A stretch of 47,265 nucleotides of DNA from Terriglobia bacterium (GTDB lineage: Bacteria > Acidobacteriota > Terriglobia > Acidiferrales > UBA7541): NCBI GenBank assembly GCA_020073585.1, contig JAIQEV010000027.1:1-47265 (forward strand), in the 5' to 3' direction. This document shows, piece after piece, positions 34,224 through 40,229 of this stretch. Numbering within the stretch: position 1 is the first letter of the stretch; each line of letters opens with the position of its first letter. Both the position numbers and the translations under genes were made by a program. The notes below the pieces were generated by a model. The model saw only the letters and a program-made list of their open reading frames with translations. It was not told the origin of the DNA and did no database searches.

Positions 34224-34276
34224 GAGTTTCCCGGCTGCGCACGGAAAGACGGCCAGCCGGCGTGCCCGGGAAACTC
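34224..34276. repeat. Large three-part inverted repeat between cdsA and dxr
   Basis: The outer stem GAGTTTCCCGG / CCGGGAAACTC is 11 bp. Inside it GCACG pairs with CGTGC, and the innermost CGGC-CA-GCCG pairs too. The whole element is 53 bases and lies in the transcript between two cotranscribed genes. There is no T tract, so it is not an obvious terminator. Confidence 0.6.
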
Positions 34277-34290
34277 CCAAAGTTCCGGCC

Positions 34291-35166
34291 TTACTTTCCG
34301 GGGGAAATGAACAAACTCCAATAATACCAGACAACGGGGATGGCCAGGATGAGGGCGTCGATGCGGTCGAGAATGCCACCGTGGCCGGGGAGGAGCGAGC
34401 CGGAGTCTTTCACGCCGGCGCTGCGCTTATAGGCGGATTCCAGGAGATCTCCGGTTTGCCCGGCGACATTGCCGACCGCGGCCATGGCGCACAGTTGCGC
34501 GGGCACGATGTTGATCCAGCGGGTGAAGACCAGGGCGACGAGGAGCGACCCGGCCATGCTGGCTACGGCGCCTTCCCAGGTTTTCTTGGGGCTGAGGTGC
34601 GGAGCCAGAGCATGGCGGCCGAAGGCGCGGCCGACGAAATAGGCGGCGGTGTCGCCCACCCAGGTGATGACCAGGGCGAAGAGGAGCAGCCAGGGGCCGA
34701 CGGAGGGAACGGCCTGGAGGCGCACGGTGAAGCTGAGGGGAAAGGCGACGAGCAGCAGGGCGCTGGAGCTGATGCCCGCGGCGGGCAGGCCTTCGACGAG
34801 GGGGCGGCGGGTGAAGAGGGTGATGACGGCGAGGCCGGCGACGAAGAGGAAAAAAGCGTCGTGGACGGCGAGCAAGCCGAGGAAAAAACGGCCGAGGGCG
34901 CGCCGCAGGGTGAGGCCGCCGGCAAGTTCGTAAGCCGAGGTGACGGTGGCGAGCCACTGCAGGTAGAGGAGGACGAGGGCGCAGGTGGCGGTCCAGAAAC
35001 GGTAGGCGCGGTGACCGATGGCTTCGCCAAGGGCGAAATATTCGAAGAGCGCCAGGAGGGTAACGAGGGCGATGGCCAGAGTGACGGCGGCGGTGGAGCC
35101 GCGCAGGACGAGAGCCACGACCAGGGGGATCAGGACGGCGGCGGTGAGGATGCGTTTCCAGGTCAT
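34291..35166 (-). CDS. cdsA: Phosphatidate cytidylyltransferase
   Basis: The 291-residue membrane protein has about eight hydrophobic segments. The CdsA signature is GDLLESAYKRSAGVKDSG...LPGHGGILDRIDAL, with the conserved aspartates for two metals. LSPKKTWEGAVAS just before is the other family hallmark. It makes CDP-diacylglycerol from CTP and phosphatidate for all phospholipids. The ATG at 35166 begins MTWKRILTAAVLIPLVV, the usual start; a long in-frame opening upstream is the shadow of uppS. The gap to uppS is about 100 bp. Confidence 0.95.
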   Translation of the reverse strand: MTWKRILTAAVLIPLVVALVLRGSTAAVTLAIALVTLLALFEYFALGEAIGHRAYRFWTATCALVLLYLQWLATVTSAYELAGGLTLRRALGRFFLGLLAVHDAFFLFVAGLAVITLFTRRPLVEGLPAAGISSSALLLVAFPLSFTVRLQAVPSVGPWLLLFALVITWVGDTAAYFVGRAFGRHALAPHLSPKKTWEGAVASMAGSLLVALVFTRWINIVPAQLCAMAAVGNVAGQTGDLLESAYKRSAGVKDSGSLLPGHGGILDRIDALILAIPVVWYYWSLFISPGK

Positions 35167-35269
35167 GCGGCAGAGATCCCCTGCGCGGGTTGGCGCGACA
35201 GCGAAGCGAAGGAAGCAAGCACGGGAGAAGTTTACGCCGGAGGGGGAGGAACAATCCAGAGGAGCGGGG

Positions 35270-36124
35270 TCAGCGGGCGGAGGCGCGGACGGGCGCGGCG
35301 ACGAGGGGCTGTTCGCCCTCGCGAAGGGCGCCGTAGCGGCGCTCGCGCTTCTGGAATTCGAGGAGCGCTTCGATGAGGCGGGGGCGGCTGAAATCGGGCC
35401 ACAGGGTTTCGGTGAAGTAGATTTCGGCGTAGGCGATCTGCCAGAGGAGGAAGTTGCTGACGCGCATTTCGCCGCTGGTGCGGATGAGGAGATCGGGCTC
35501 GGGCATGCCGGCGGTGTAGAGATGGCCGGCGAGCTGGGATTCCTGCACCTGCTCCGGGGCGTGGGCGGCGCGCTGTTCGGCGAGGATGGAATTGACGGCG
35601 TCAACGATTTCGGCGCGGCCGCCGTAGTTGAGGGCCAGAGCCAGGATCATGCCGGTGTTCCGCGCGGTGAGCTCGGCGGCTTCGCGGACCTCGCGCTGGA
35701 CGCTGGCGGGGAGTTCGTCGCTGCGGCCGAGGACGCGGAAGCGAATGTTGTTCTTGTGAATGAGGGGCAGCTCGCTGCGGAGATATTCGCGGAGGAGCTG
35801 CATGAGGAAATCGATTTCGGCCTTGGGGCGGCGCCAGTTTTCGACGGAGAAGGCGTAGAGGGTGAGGGCCTCGATCTTGAGGCGGGCGCAGGTTTCGATG
35901 GCCATGCGCGCGGACTGCACGCCGGAGCGGTGACCGGCGACGCGAGGGAGGTGGCGGCGCTGGGCCCAGCGGCCGTTGCCATCCATGATGATGGCGACGT
36001 GGCGGGGCAGGCGCTGGAGATCGAGCTCGGCAAGCAGGAGCGCTTCCTCGGCGGAAACAGTTCCGAGGAGCCCGGAGGCGGCGACCTGCAGGGTGCGATG
36101 GTCTTTGGTGTGCGGCACGGTCAA
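35270..36124 (-). CDS. uppS: Isoprenyl transferase (undecaprenyl diphosphate synthase)
   Basis: The 284-residue enzyme contains the cis-prenyltransferase motifs: VAIIMDGNGRWAQRR (catalytic Asp), GHRSGV, TLYAFSVENWRRP, and LLIRTSGEMRVSNFLLWQ. The C-terminal EIYFTETLWPDF binds the magnesium/diphosphate. It makes the C55 carrier lipid for peptidoglycan and O-antigen. The first 35 residues (MTVPHTKDHRTLQ...) are an extension; the TTG start at 36124 or a GTG two codons on are both possible. It heads the uppS-cdsA-dxr-rseP group. Two palindromes of family B lie 34-75 bp upstream, where they could act as operators. Confidence 0.94.
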   Translation of the reverse strand: MTVPHTKDHRTLQVAASGLLGTVSAEEALLLAELDLQRLPRHVAIIMDGNGRWAQRRHLPRVAGHRSGVQSARMAIETCARLKIEALTLYAFSVENWRRPKAEIDFLMQLLREYLRSELPLIHKNNIRFRVLGRSDELPASVQREVREAAELTARNTGMILALALNYGGRAEIVDAVNSILAEQRAAHAPEQVQESQLAGHLYTAGMPEPDLLIRTSGEMRVSNFLLWQIAYAEIYFTETLWPDFSRPRLIEALLEFQKRERRYGALREGEQPLVAAPVRASAR

Positions 36125-36157
36125 AGAGACCAGTCTTCCTCAGCAATCTTCTCAGAG

Positions 36158-36176
36158 TGGACCGCGAAGCGGTCCA
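36158..36176. repeat. Palindrome, family B (variant), upstream of uppS
   Basis: TGGACCGC-GAA-GCGGTCCA is a perfect 8-bp dyad with a 3-base centre. It matches the 17-bp palindromes near 39000-39380. Confidence 0.6.
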
Positions 36177-36184
36177 GTCAAGTG

Positions 36185-36198
36185 TGACCGCAAAGCGG
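36185..36198. repeat. Partial palindrome, family B
   Basis: TGACCGCAAAGCGG is the left part of a family B site; the last bases differ. It is directly next to the complete site at 36158. Confidence 0.5.
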
Positions 36199-36270
36199 CG
36201 GCACTGCAACTTTATGCGGCAAAGTTAACATACCGTTCGGCACGGGCGCAATCCTGGGTTACCCGCGGAG

Positions 36271-37602
36271 TTACCCAGGAGTGACCCCGAGCGCGGTGGG
36301 ATGAAAGACGGTGGCGTAGAGGAGGATGAAGGTGAGGACGATCATGGCGATGGCCGTGGTCCAGGCCACCAGATTATCGCCGAACTTGTTCGTATGCTCG
36401 CCCAGCAGGTCCTTGCGGTTGATGAGCAGAAGCATGAAGACCAGGACGATGGGCAGCCAGATGCCGTTGCCGACCTGCGAGAGGATGAGGATCTTAAAGA
36501 GCGGGGCATGCGGGAGGAGAATGAAGCCCGCGCCCACGACGATGAGCACGGTATAGAGCCAGTAGAAGATGGGGGCATCCTTGAACTTGTGATCGATACC
36601 GGCTTCGAAGCCCAGGCCTTCGCAGACGACGTGGGCAGTGGAGAGGGGGAGGATGGAAGCGGCGAACAGCGAGGCGTTGAGCAGGCCGAAGGCAAAGAGG
36701 TAGCTGGCCCAGCGTCCGGCAAGGGGGACGAGGGCTTTGGCGGCGTCGGCGGCGTCGGTGATGTTGCGGTGGCCGGAGACGTACAGGGTGGCGGCGGTGC
36801 ACACGATGATGAAGAAGACGATGACCATGCAGGTGATACTGCCGGCCAGGACGTCGGCGCGGGCTTGCTTGTACTGGCGGGGGCCGACACGCTTTTCGAC
36901 GAAGCCCGCCTGGAGATAGAAGAACTGCCAGGGGGCAATGGTGGTGCCGACCAGCGCGGTGAGGGTGAGCAGGTAGCCGGAATCGAATTGGATGCTGGGA
37001 ATGGCGACGTATTTGGCGGCCAACAGCCACTGGGGCTTGGCGAGAATGGCGGAAAACAGATACGTCAGGTAAAAGGTGCAGGCGATGAGAAAGATTTTTT
37101 CCACCTGCTTGGAGGTGCCGCGGACGACGAGAACCCAGACGAGCAGCGCGGCGAGGGGGACGGAAACGTATTTGCTGACCCCGAATATCTGCATGGCCGC
37201 GGCCACGCCGGCGAATTCGGCGACAACGTTGAAGAGATCAACGAAAAAGCCGCCGGCCATCATGAAGAACGTGGAGCGGAAGCCGAACTCCTCGCGGATG
37301 AGGTCGGAAAGGCCCTTGCCGGTGACCACCGCCATGCGCGCGCACATCTCCTCGGTGACATAGAGGGCGATGGTCATGGGAATGAGCGACCAGAGGAGAG
37401 CGTAGCCGTACTGGGCGCCGGCGAGGGAGTAGGTGGAGATGCCGCCGGCATCGTTGTCCACGTTGGAGGTGATCAGGCCGGGCCCCAGGACGGCCAGGAA
37501 GAGGGCCAGGCGGCGGCGCCAGCTGCGGCCGCGCTTGCGCAGTTCTGCGCCGCGATCGCGCCAGGCCTGCACACGAGAAGTAAGCTGCATCCAATTCATC
37601 AT
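36271..37602 (-). CDS. Nramp-family transporter, Nramp-related magnesium transporter (NRMT)-like
   Basis: The 443-residue protein has about eleven membrane segments and the Nramp layout. In helix 1 GPG (40-42) is followed eight residues later by DAGG (51-54), where transition-metal Nramps have DPGN. In helix 6 TIAPWQFFYLQ (221-231) replaces the usual TIMPHN, so the metal-binding methionine is Ala223. Loss of both soft ligands is described for the magnesium-transporting branch. The gene is immediately downstream of a soluble MgtE-N/CBS gene, which also points to magnesium. ATG at 37602 or 37599. Transport of Mg2+ (or Mn2+) is inferred; the usual DMT/MntH function is unlikely. Confidence 0.85.
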   Translation of the reverse strand: MMNWMQLTSRVQAWRDRGAELRKRGRSWRRRLALFLAVLGPGLITSNVDNDAGGISTYSLAGAQYGYALLWSLIPMTIALYVTEEMCARMAVVTGKGLSDLIREEFGFRSTFFMMAGGFFVDLFNVVAEFAGVAAAMQIFGVSKYVSVPLAALLVWVLVVRGTSKQVEKIFLIACTFYLTYLFSAILAKPQWLLAAKYVAIPSIQFDSGYLLTLTALVGTTIAPWQFFYLQAGFVEKRVGPRQYKQARADVLAGSITCMVIVFFIIVCTAATLYVSGHRNITDAADAAKALVPLAGRWASYLFAFGLLNASLFAASILPLSTAHVVCEGLGFEAGIDHKFKDAPIFYWLYTVLIVVGAGFILLPHAPLFKILILSQVGNGIWLPIVLVFMLLLINRKDLLGEHTNKFGDNLVAWTTAIAMIVLTFILLYATVFHPTALGVTPG

Positions 37603-37650
37603 CCGGCCTGGGCCTTCCTGATAAAATCGGCTTTACCGCGACCGCAAAAT

Positions 37651-37709
37651 CGAAGAGAGATTCCTTCCGACACGGTCGGAATCTCCGATCGCTGCGCTCG
37701 GAATGACGG
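37651..37709. repeat. Interspersed repeat, family A (copy 3)
   Basis: CGAAGAGAGATTCCTTCCG at the left and CGCTCGGAATGACGG at the right match the other copies. The centre contains an extra palindrome (CCGACACGGTCGG). It lies between the MgtE-N and Nramp genes. Confidence 0.7.
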
Positions 37710-37746
37710 CATTCCATACGCCGTCCGCTTATCCATGAAACCGGCG

Positions 37747-38985
37747 CTACGCACGGACGAGCCGCGAGACCACGTCGTCCACGGTGATGGTGCCGATGGG
37801 CAGATTGCCGTCATCCACCACCGTGAGCATGCGCAGGTTGTACTTGTCGAACAGCTCGAAAACTTCCTTTTCCTCGGCGTCGGGCTTCACGCTGACGAGC
37901 GGCTCGGGCCGGAGATCCTTCATGAGCTGGCCGGGCGCGGCCAGGAGCAGGCGGGCCACGGGCACAATGCCGGAAAACTGCGCGGTGGTGTCCACGAGCA
38001 CCACGGTATCCAACTGGTCGAGGTTGAGGTCCTGGCCGCGCATCCAGGCGAGGACCTCGTCGCGGGTGGCGCTTTCGCCGACGAAGGCGAATTCCGGGTT
38101 CATCATGCCGCCGGCGGTGGCGGCGTCGAACTGCAGGAGTTCGCGCACTTCCGCGGCTTCTTGGCCGGGCATCTCATCGAGGAGTTCGTCGGAGGTTTCC
38201 TGGGGCAGCTCGGCGAGGACGTCGGCGGCGGCGTCGGGGGCCATCTCTTCGAGAATGTCGGCGGCTTTTTCGGGATCGAGCTTTTCGACGATCTGGGTGG
38301 TCAGGCGGGCATCGAGCTCGCCGAGTACGCCGGCGGCGGTCTCCTCGTCGAGGGAGGAGATGATGGCCTGGCGCTCGGAGGCGGAGAGGTCCTCCATGAT
38401 GTCGGCGAGGTCGGCGGGATGGATATCCTCGAGTTTTTCGTGGGTGATTCGCAGCTTGACGCGGCGCAAGGGGTCGGGCTCGATGAGGTTGACGAACTCC
38501 CAGAGAATGGCGCGGGCGGGCAGCTTGCTCTGGAGCTTGCGGATGAGCGCGGGGGAGGCGATGCCCTGGAGCAGGCGGCGAAAAGCACCGGGCAAGCCCA
38601 CGTCCACCTGCAGGAGGCGGAGCTCGACGTTGCCGTTGACGCGCTGCTCGGCGAGGTCCACGTCGTTGACGCGGACGACTTTGCGGCCGCTGGTGTCAAT
38701 GATCTGCTGGTCGAGGAGGTCCTTGCGGACGGCGAGCCAAGCCTCGTTGGGCTCGTAAAGATCCAGGGCCCGCTCGCTGCAGTTCAGGCGCAGGTTGCCG
38801 GGAGAGATGGAAGCGATCTGGTCGTGGCGGGCGACGAGGGGCTGAAAACGGCCCCGCGAAAGCAGAAAATGAGCGATGCGGTTGGGGGCCTCGGCGGGCT
38901 CAATAAAAAGTTCGCGCACGCGGCCAACGAAGTTGCCGTGCGTGTCGTAGGTTTCCGCGCCCATGAGTTCGGTGGCGTGCAGCAT
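37747..38985 (-). CDS. Soluble PRC-barrel / MgtE N-terminal / CBS domain protein
   Basis: The 412-residue product has no membrane segment. Residues 1-75 are PRC-barrel-like (YDTHGNFVGRVRELFIEP), and a similar piece follows at about 92-140. Residues about 175-290 form the MgtE N-terminal superhelix (LEDIHPADLADIMEDLSASE, LDPEKAADILEEMAPDAAADVL). Residues about 295-412 are a CBS pair (GGMMNPEFAFVGESATRDEV, PIGTITVDDVV). In MgtE channels these same domains sense cytoplasmic magnesium and gate the pore. Here the pore is missing and the next gene encodes an Nramp-like transporter. I infer a magnesium sensor acting on that transporter. It starts at the ATG at 38985. Confidence 0.88.
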   Translation of the reverse strand: MLHATELMGAETYDTHGNFVGRVRELFIEPAEAPNRIAHFLLSRGRFQPLVARHDQIASISPGNLRLNCSERALDLYEPNEAWLAVRKDLLDQQIIDTSGRKVVRVNDVDLAEQRVNGNVELRLLQVDVGLPGAFRRLLQGIASPALIRKLQSKLPARAILWEFVNLIEPDPLRRVKLRITHEKLEDIHPADLADIMEDLSASERQAIISSLDEETAAGVLGELDARLTTQIVEKLDPEKAADILEEMAPDAAADVLAELPQETSDELLDEMPGQEAAEVRELLQFDAATAGGMMNPEFAFVGESATRDEVLAWMRGQDLNLDQLDTVVLVDTTAQFSGIVPVARLLLAAPGQLMKDLRPEPLVSVKPDAEEKEVFELFDKYNLRMLTVVDDGNLPIGTITVDDVVSRLVRA

Positions 38986-39006
38986 AAAACGAGTCCTCGA
39001 TCAAAG

Positions 39007-39023
39007 TGACCGCGAAGCGGTCA
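39007..39023. repeat. 17-bp palindrome, family B (site 1)
   Basis: TGACCGC-GAA-GCGGTCA, 21 bp upstream of the MgtE-N ATG. First of three within 70 bp. Confidence 0.7.
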
Positions 39024-39031
39024 AATCTTTG

Positions 39032-39048
39032 TGACCGCAAAGCGGTCA
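39032..39048. repeat. 17-bp palindrome, family B (site 2)
   Basis: TGACCGC-AAA-GCGGTCA; its centre is 25 bp from that of site 1. Confidence 0.7.
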
Positions 39049-39058
39049 ACAATCTCTG

Positions 39059-39075
39059 TGACCGCTTTGCGGTCA
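39059..39075. repeat. 17-bp palindrome, family B (site 3, opposite centre)
   Basis: TGACCGC-TTT-GCGGTCA; the same site read on the other strand, 27 bp from site 2. Confidence 0.7.
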
Positions 39076-39117
39076 ACAAAACCGAGATGGTCCTGCGCGC
39101 GGCGCCGGGGGCGGGAG

Positions 39118-39156
39118 AAATAAAAAGCCCGCGAACCCCAGCAGGGCGGCGCGGGC
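39118..39156 (-). terminator. Intrinsic terminator upstream of the MgtE-N/Nramp operon
   Basis: On the minus strand GCCCGCG (39156-39150) pairs with CGCGGGC (39133-39127), followed by TTTTTATTT (39126-39118). The 16-base loop holds CTGCTGG, which can instead pair with CCAGCAG at 39174-39168. Confidence 0.8.
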
Positions 39157-39361
39157 AAGTCCTTATGCTGCTGGAACTTACCTCTAGCCGCGGGCAGCCC
39201 CTCCCCGAACAACCGGCCGGCAGGCTGTGCTCCGTCCATCCACAATCGCTATCGGCCTGACCAGGCGAACCCTTACCCCACAGCGCTCCGCGAGGGAGCT
39301 ACTAGGGCCAGGGTCGTGTTCGCTGGGCGTGCTCATCGAGCAGAATCCACCTCTGTATGCG

Positions 39362-39378
39362 TGACCGCGAAGCGGTCA
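39362..39378. promoter_or_regulatory. 17-bp palindrome, family B (site 4), operator-like position
   Basis: TGACCGC-GAA-GCGGTCA begins about 3 bases downstream of the predicted RNA start site. A bound repressor would block this promoter. It may also fold as the 5' hairpin of the RNA. Confidence 0.55.
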
Positions 39379-39387
39379 ACACTTGTA

Positions 39388-39416
39388 GAAATAAGCTGCG
39401 CACGCAACAAAGTCAA
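39388..39416 (-). promoter_or_regulatory. Sigma-70-like promoter for the structured RNA
   Basis: On the minus strand TTGACT (39416-39411) and TATTTC (39393-39388) are separated by 17 bases. The -35 matches consensus at five of six positions and the -10 at about four. The start site should fall near 39381. Confidence 0.5.
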
Positions 39417-39452
39417 GGCTAGAGTGGCTGGAAAACGAAGTTTTTTAGGGGG

Positions 39453-40094
39453 TTATGGCCTTTTAGCAAAGAGCATGTCGCGCGGAGGCTGGCCCCGGCG
39501 GCGGCAATCGTCGAGGTAGAGCTGCAGATAGTTGGTGAGGAGATAGTCGCGGCGGGAATAGCCCAGGAGCGCCGCGGCACGGTCGATGGCCGCAGCAGGC
39601 CCCTCGAGTTCGACAAAGGTGCCGATGGGGGTCTCGTCGAGCTCGATCAGGAGGCCGCGGGCCCAGCGCACGGCGGCGGGCAGGAGATAGGTGGTGCGGT
39701 ATTTCTCGTAGCGGAACCAGCCGCGCAGGCCGAGGCCCTCGAAAATCCTGGTGAGCAGCTCCGCGCTGGCCACTTCGACTTCCCTCTCTTCGCGGACCTT
39801 GTGGGGGCCCGCGGCGTCCACCACGGAGGCGACGGGGCTCTTGAAGGTGCAGATGACGCGCGCGGGCGGTGCGCCGCGCTTTTTGCGGCTTCCCTGCCGC
39901 GGGGTTTCGGTGCGAATGCGCAGAAGCTGGCCGTGCTTGGCGAGGCCGCCGTCGGGAGTGTCGAAGATGACGTTGAATTCGTGGACGCGGACGGGGGCGC
40001 TGCCCCGCGCGGCACGGGCATGGAGCTTGCGCAGGGCGCGCAGGAAGAGCTTGCGGTCGGGAATGCGCAGCTTGATCTCGGTTTCGCGGGCCAT
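39453..40094 (-). CDS. CYTH domain protein
   Basis: The 213-residue protein begins MARETEIKLRIPDRK, the ExExK signature of CYTH enzymes (class IV adenylate cyclase / thiamine triphosphatase fold). Alternating charged strands follow (LRIRTET, RVICTFKSPV, VREEREVEV, LLIELDETPIGTFVELEGPA), lining a tunnel for a triphosphate. Bacterial members act as class IV adenylyl cyclases or as inorganic triphosphatases; sequence does not separate them. The ATG at 40094 is directly before the motif. It is divergent from the oligopeptidase gene, and a much longer in-frame opening upstream is the antisense shadow of that gene. Confidence 0.85.
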   Translation of the reverse strand: MARETEIKLRIPDRKLFLRALRKLHARAARGSAPVRVHEFNVIFDTPDGGLAKHGQLLRIRTETPRQGSRKKRGAPPARVICTFKSPVASVVDAAGPHKVREEREVEVASAELLTRIFEGLGLRGWFRYEKYRTTYLLPAAVRWARGLLIELDETPIGTFVELEGPAAAIDRAAALLGYSRRDYLLTNYLQLYLDDCRRRGQPPRDMLFAKRP

Positions 40095-40229
40095 GGTTCG
40101 CCGGTGCGCGGCGGGCAATGTCTGGCTACCGCCGCGGACTTTGGTTAGTATAACGGGCGCGCGGTGCTTTTGCTGGTGCGGCGGGGGCGGAGTTCCCTGC
40201 CGCGCGCAGCCAGCCGACCTCTGCTCAAA

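Larger units (their letters stand above)
39118..39381 (-). ncRNA. Structured RNA of unknown family, candidate leader of the MgtE-N/Nramp operon
   Basis: A likely promoter at 39388-39416 and an intrinsic terminator at 39118-39156 bracket about 260 bases with no protein gene. The minus-strand transcript can form several stems: GCGAAC/GTTCGC closing CCCT/AGGG, the hairpin GCTCC-CTCGC-GGAGC, CAGGC/GCCTG, and the terminator. CCAGCAG/CTGCTGG is a pairing that competes with the terminator, as in attenuators. No match to M-box, yybP-ykoY manganese, cobalamin, TPP, FMN, SRP, RNase P or tmRNA core sequences was seen. 6S RNA cannot be excluded. It lies 133 bases before the MgtE-N ATG on the same strand, so it could be a riboswitch-like leader or a separate small RNA. 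Confidence 0.55.
38986..39452. other. Regulatory intergenic region between the MgtE-N and CYTH genes
   Basis: This 467-base gap contains four family B palindromes, a promoter, a structured RNA and a terminator (each listed separately). All are oriented towards the MgtE-N gene. The last 40 bases before the CYTH stop hold no recognisable feature. Confidence 0.6.

Noticed and set aside
36301-39009. A 902-codon open frame on the + strand opposite the Nramp and MgtE-N genes
   Set aside because: It is acidic and Gly/Glu-rich without domain features. The minus-strand genes have clear motifs throughout.
39059-39378. 6S RNA, SRP RNA, RNase P RNA or tmRNA at the structured RNA locus
   Set aside because: No core sequence of SRP, RNase P or tmRNA was found. 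6S RNA could not be confirmed or ruled out, so no family name is given.
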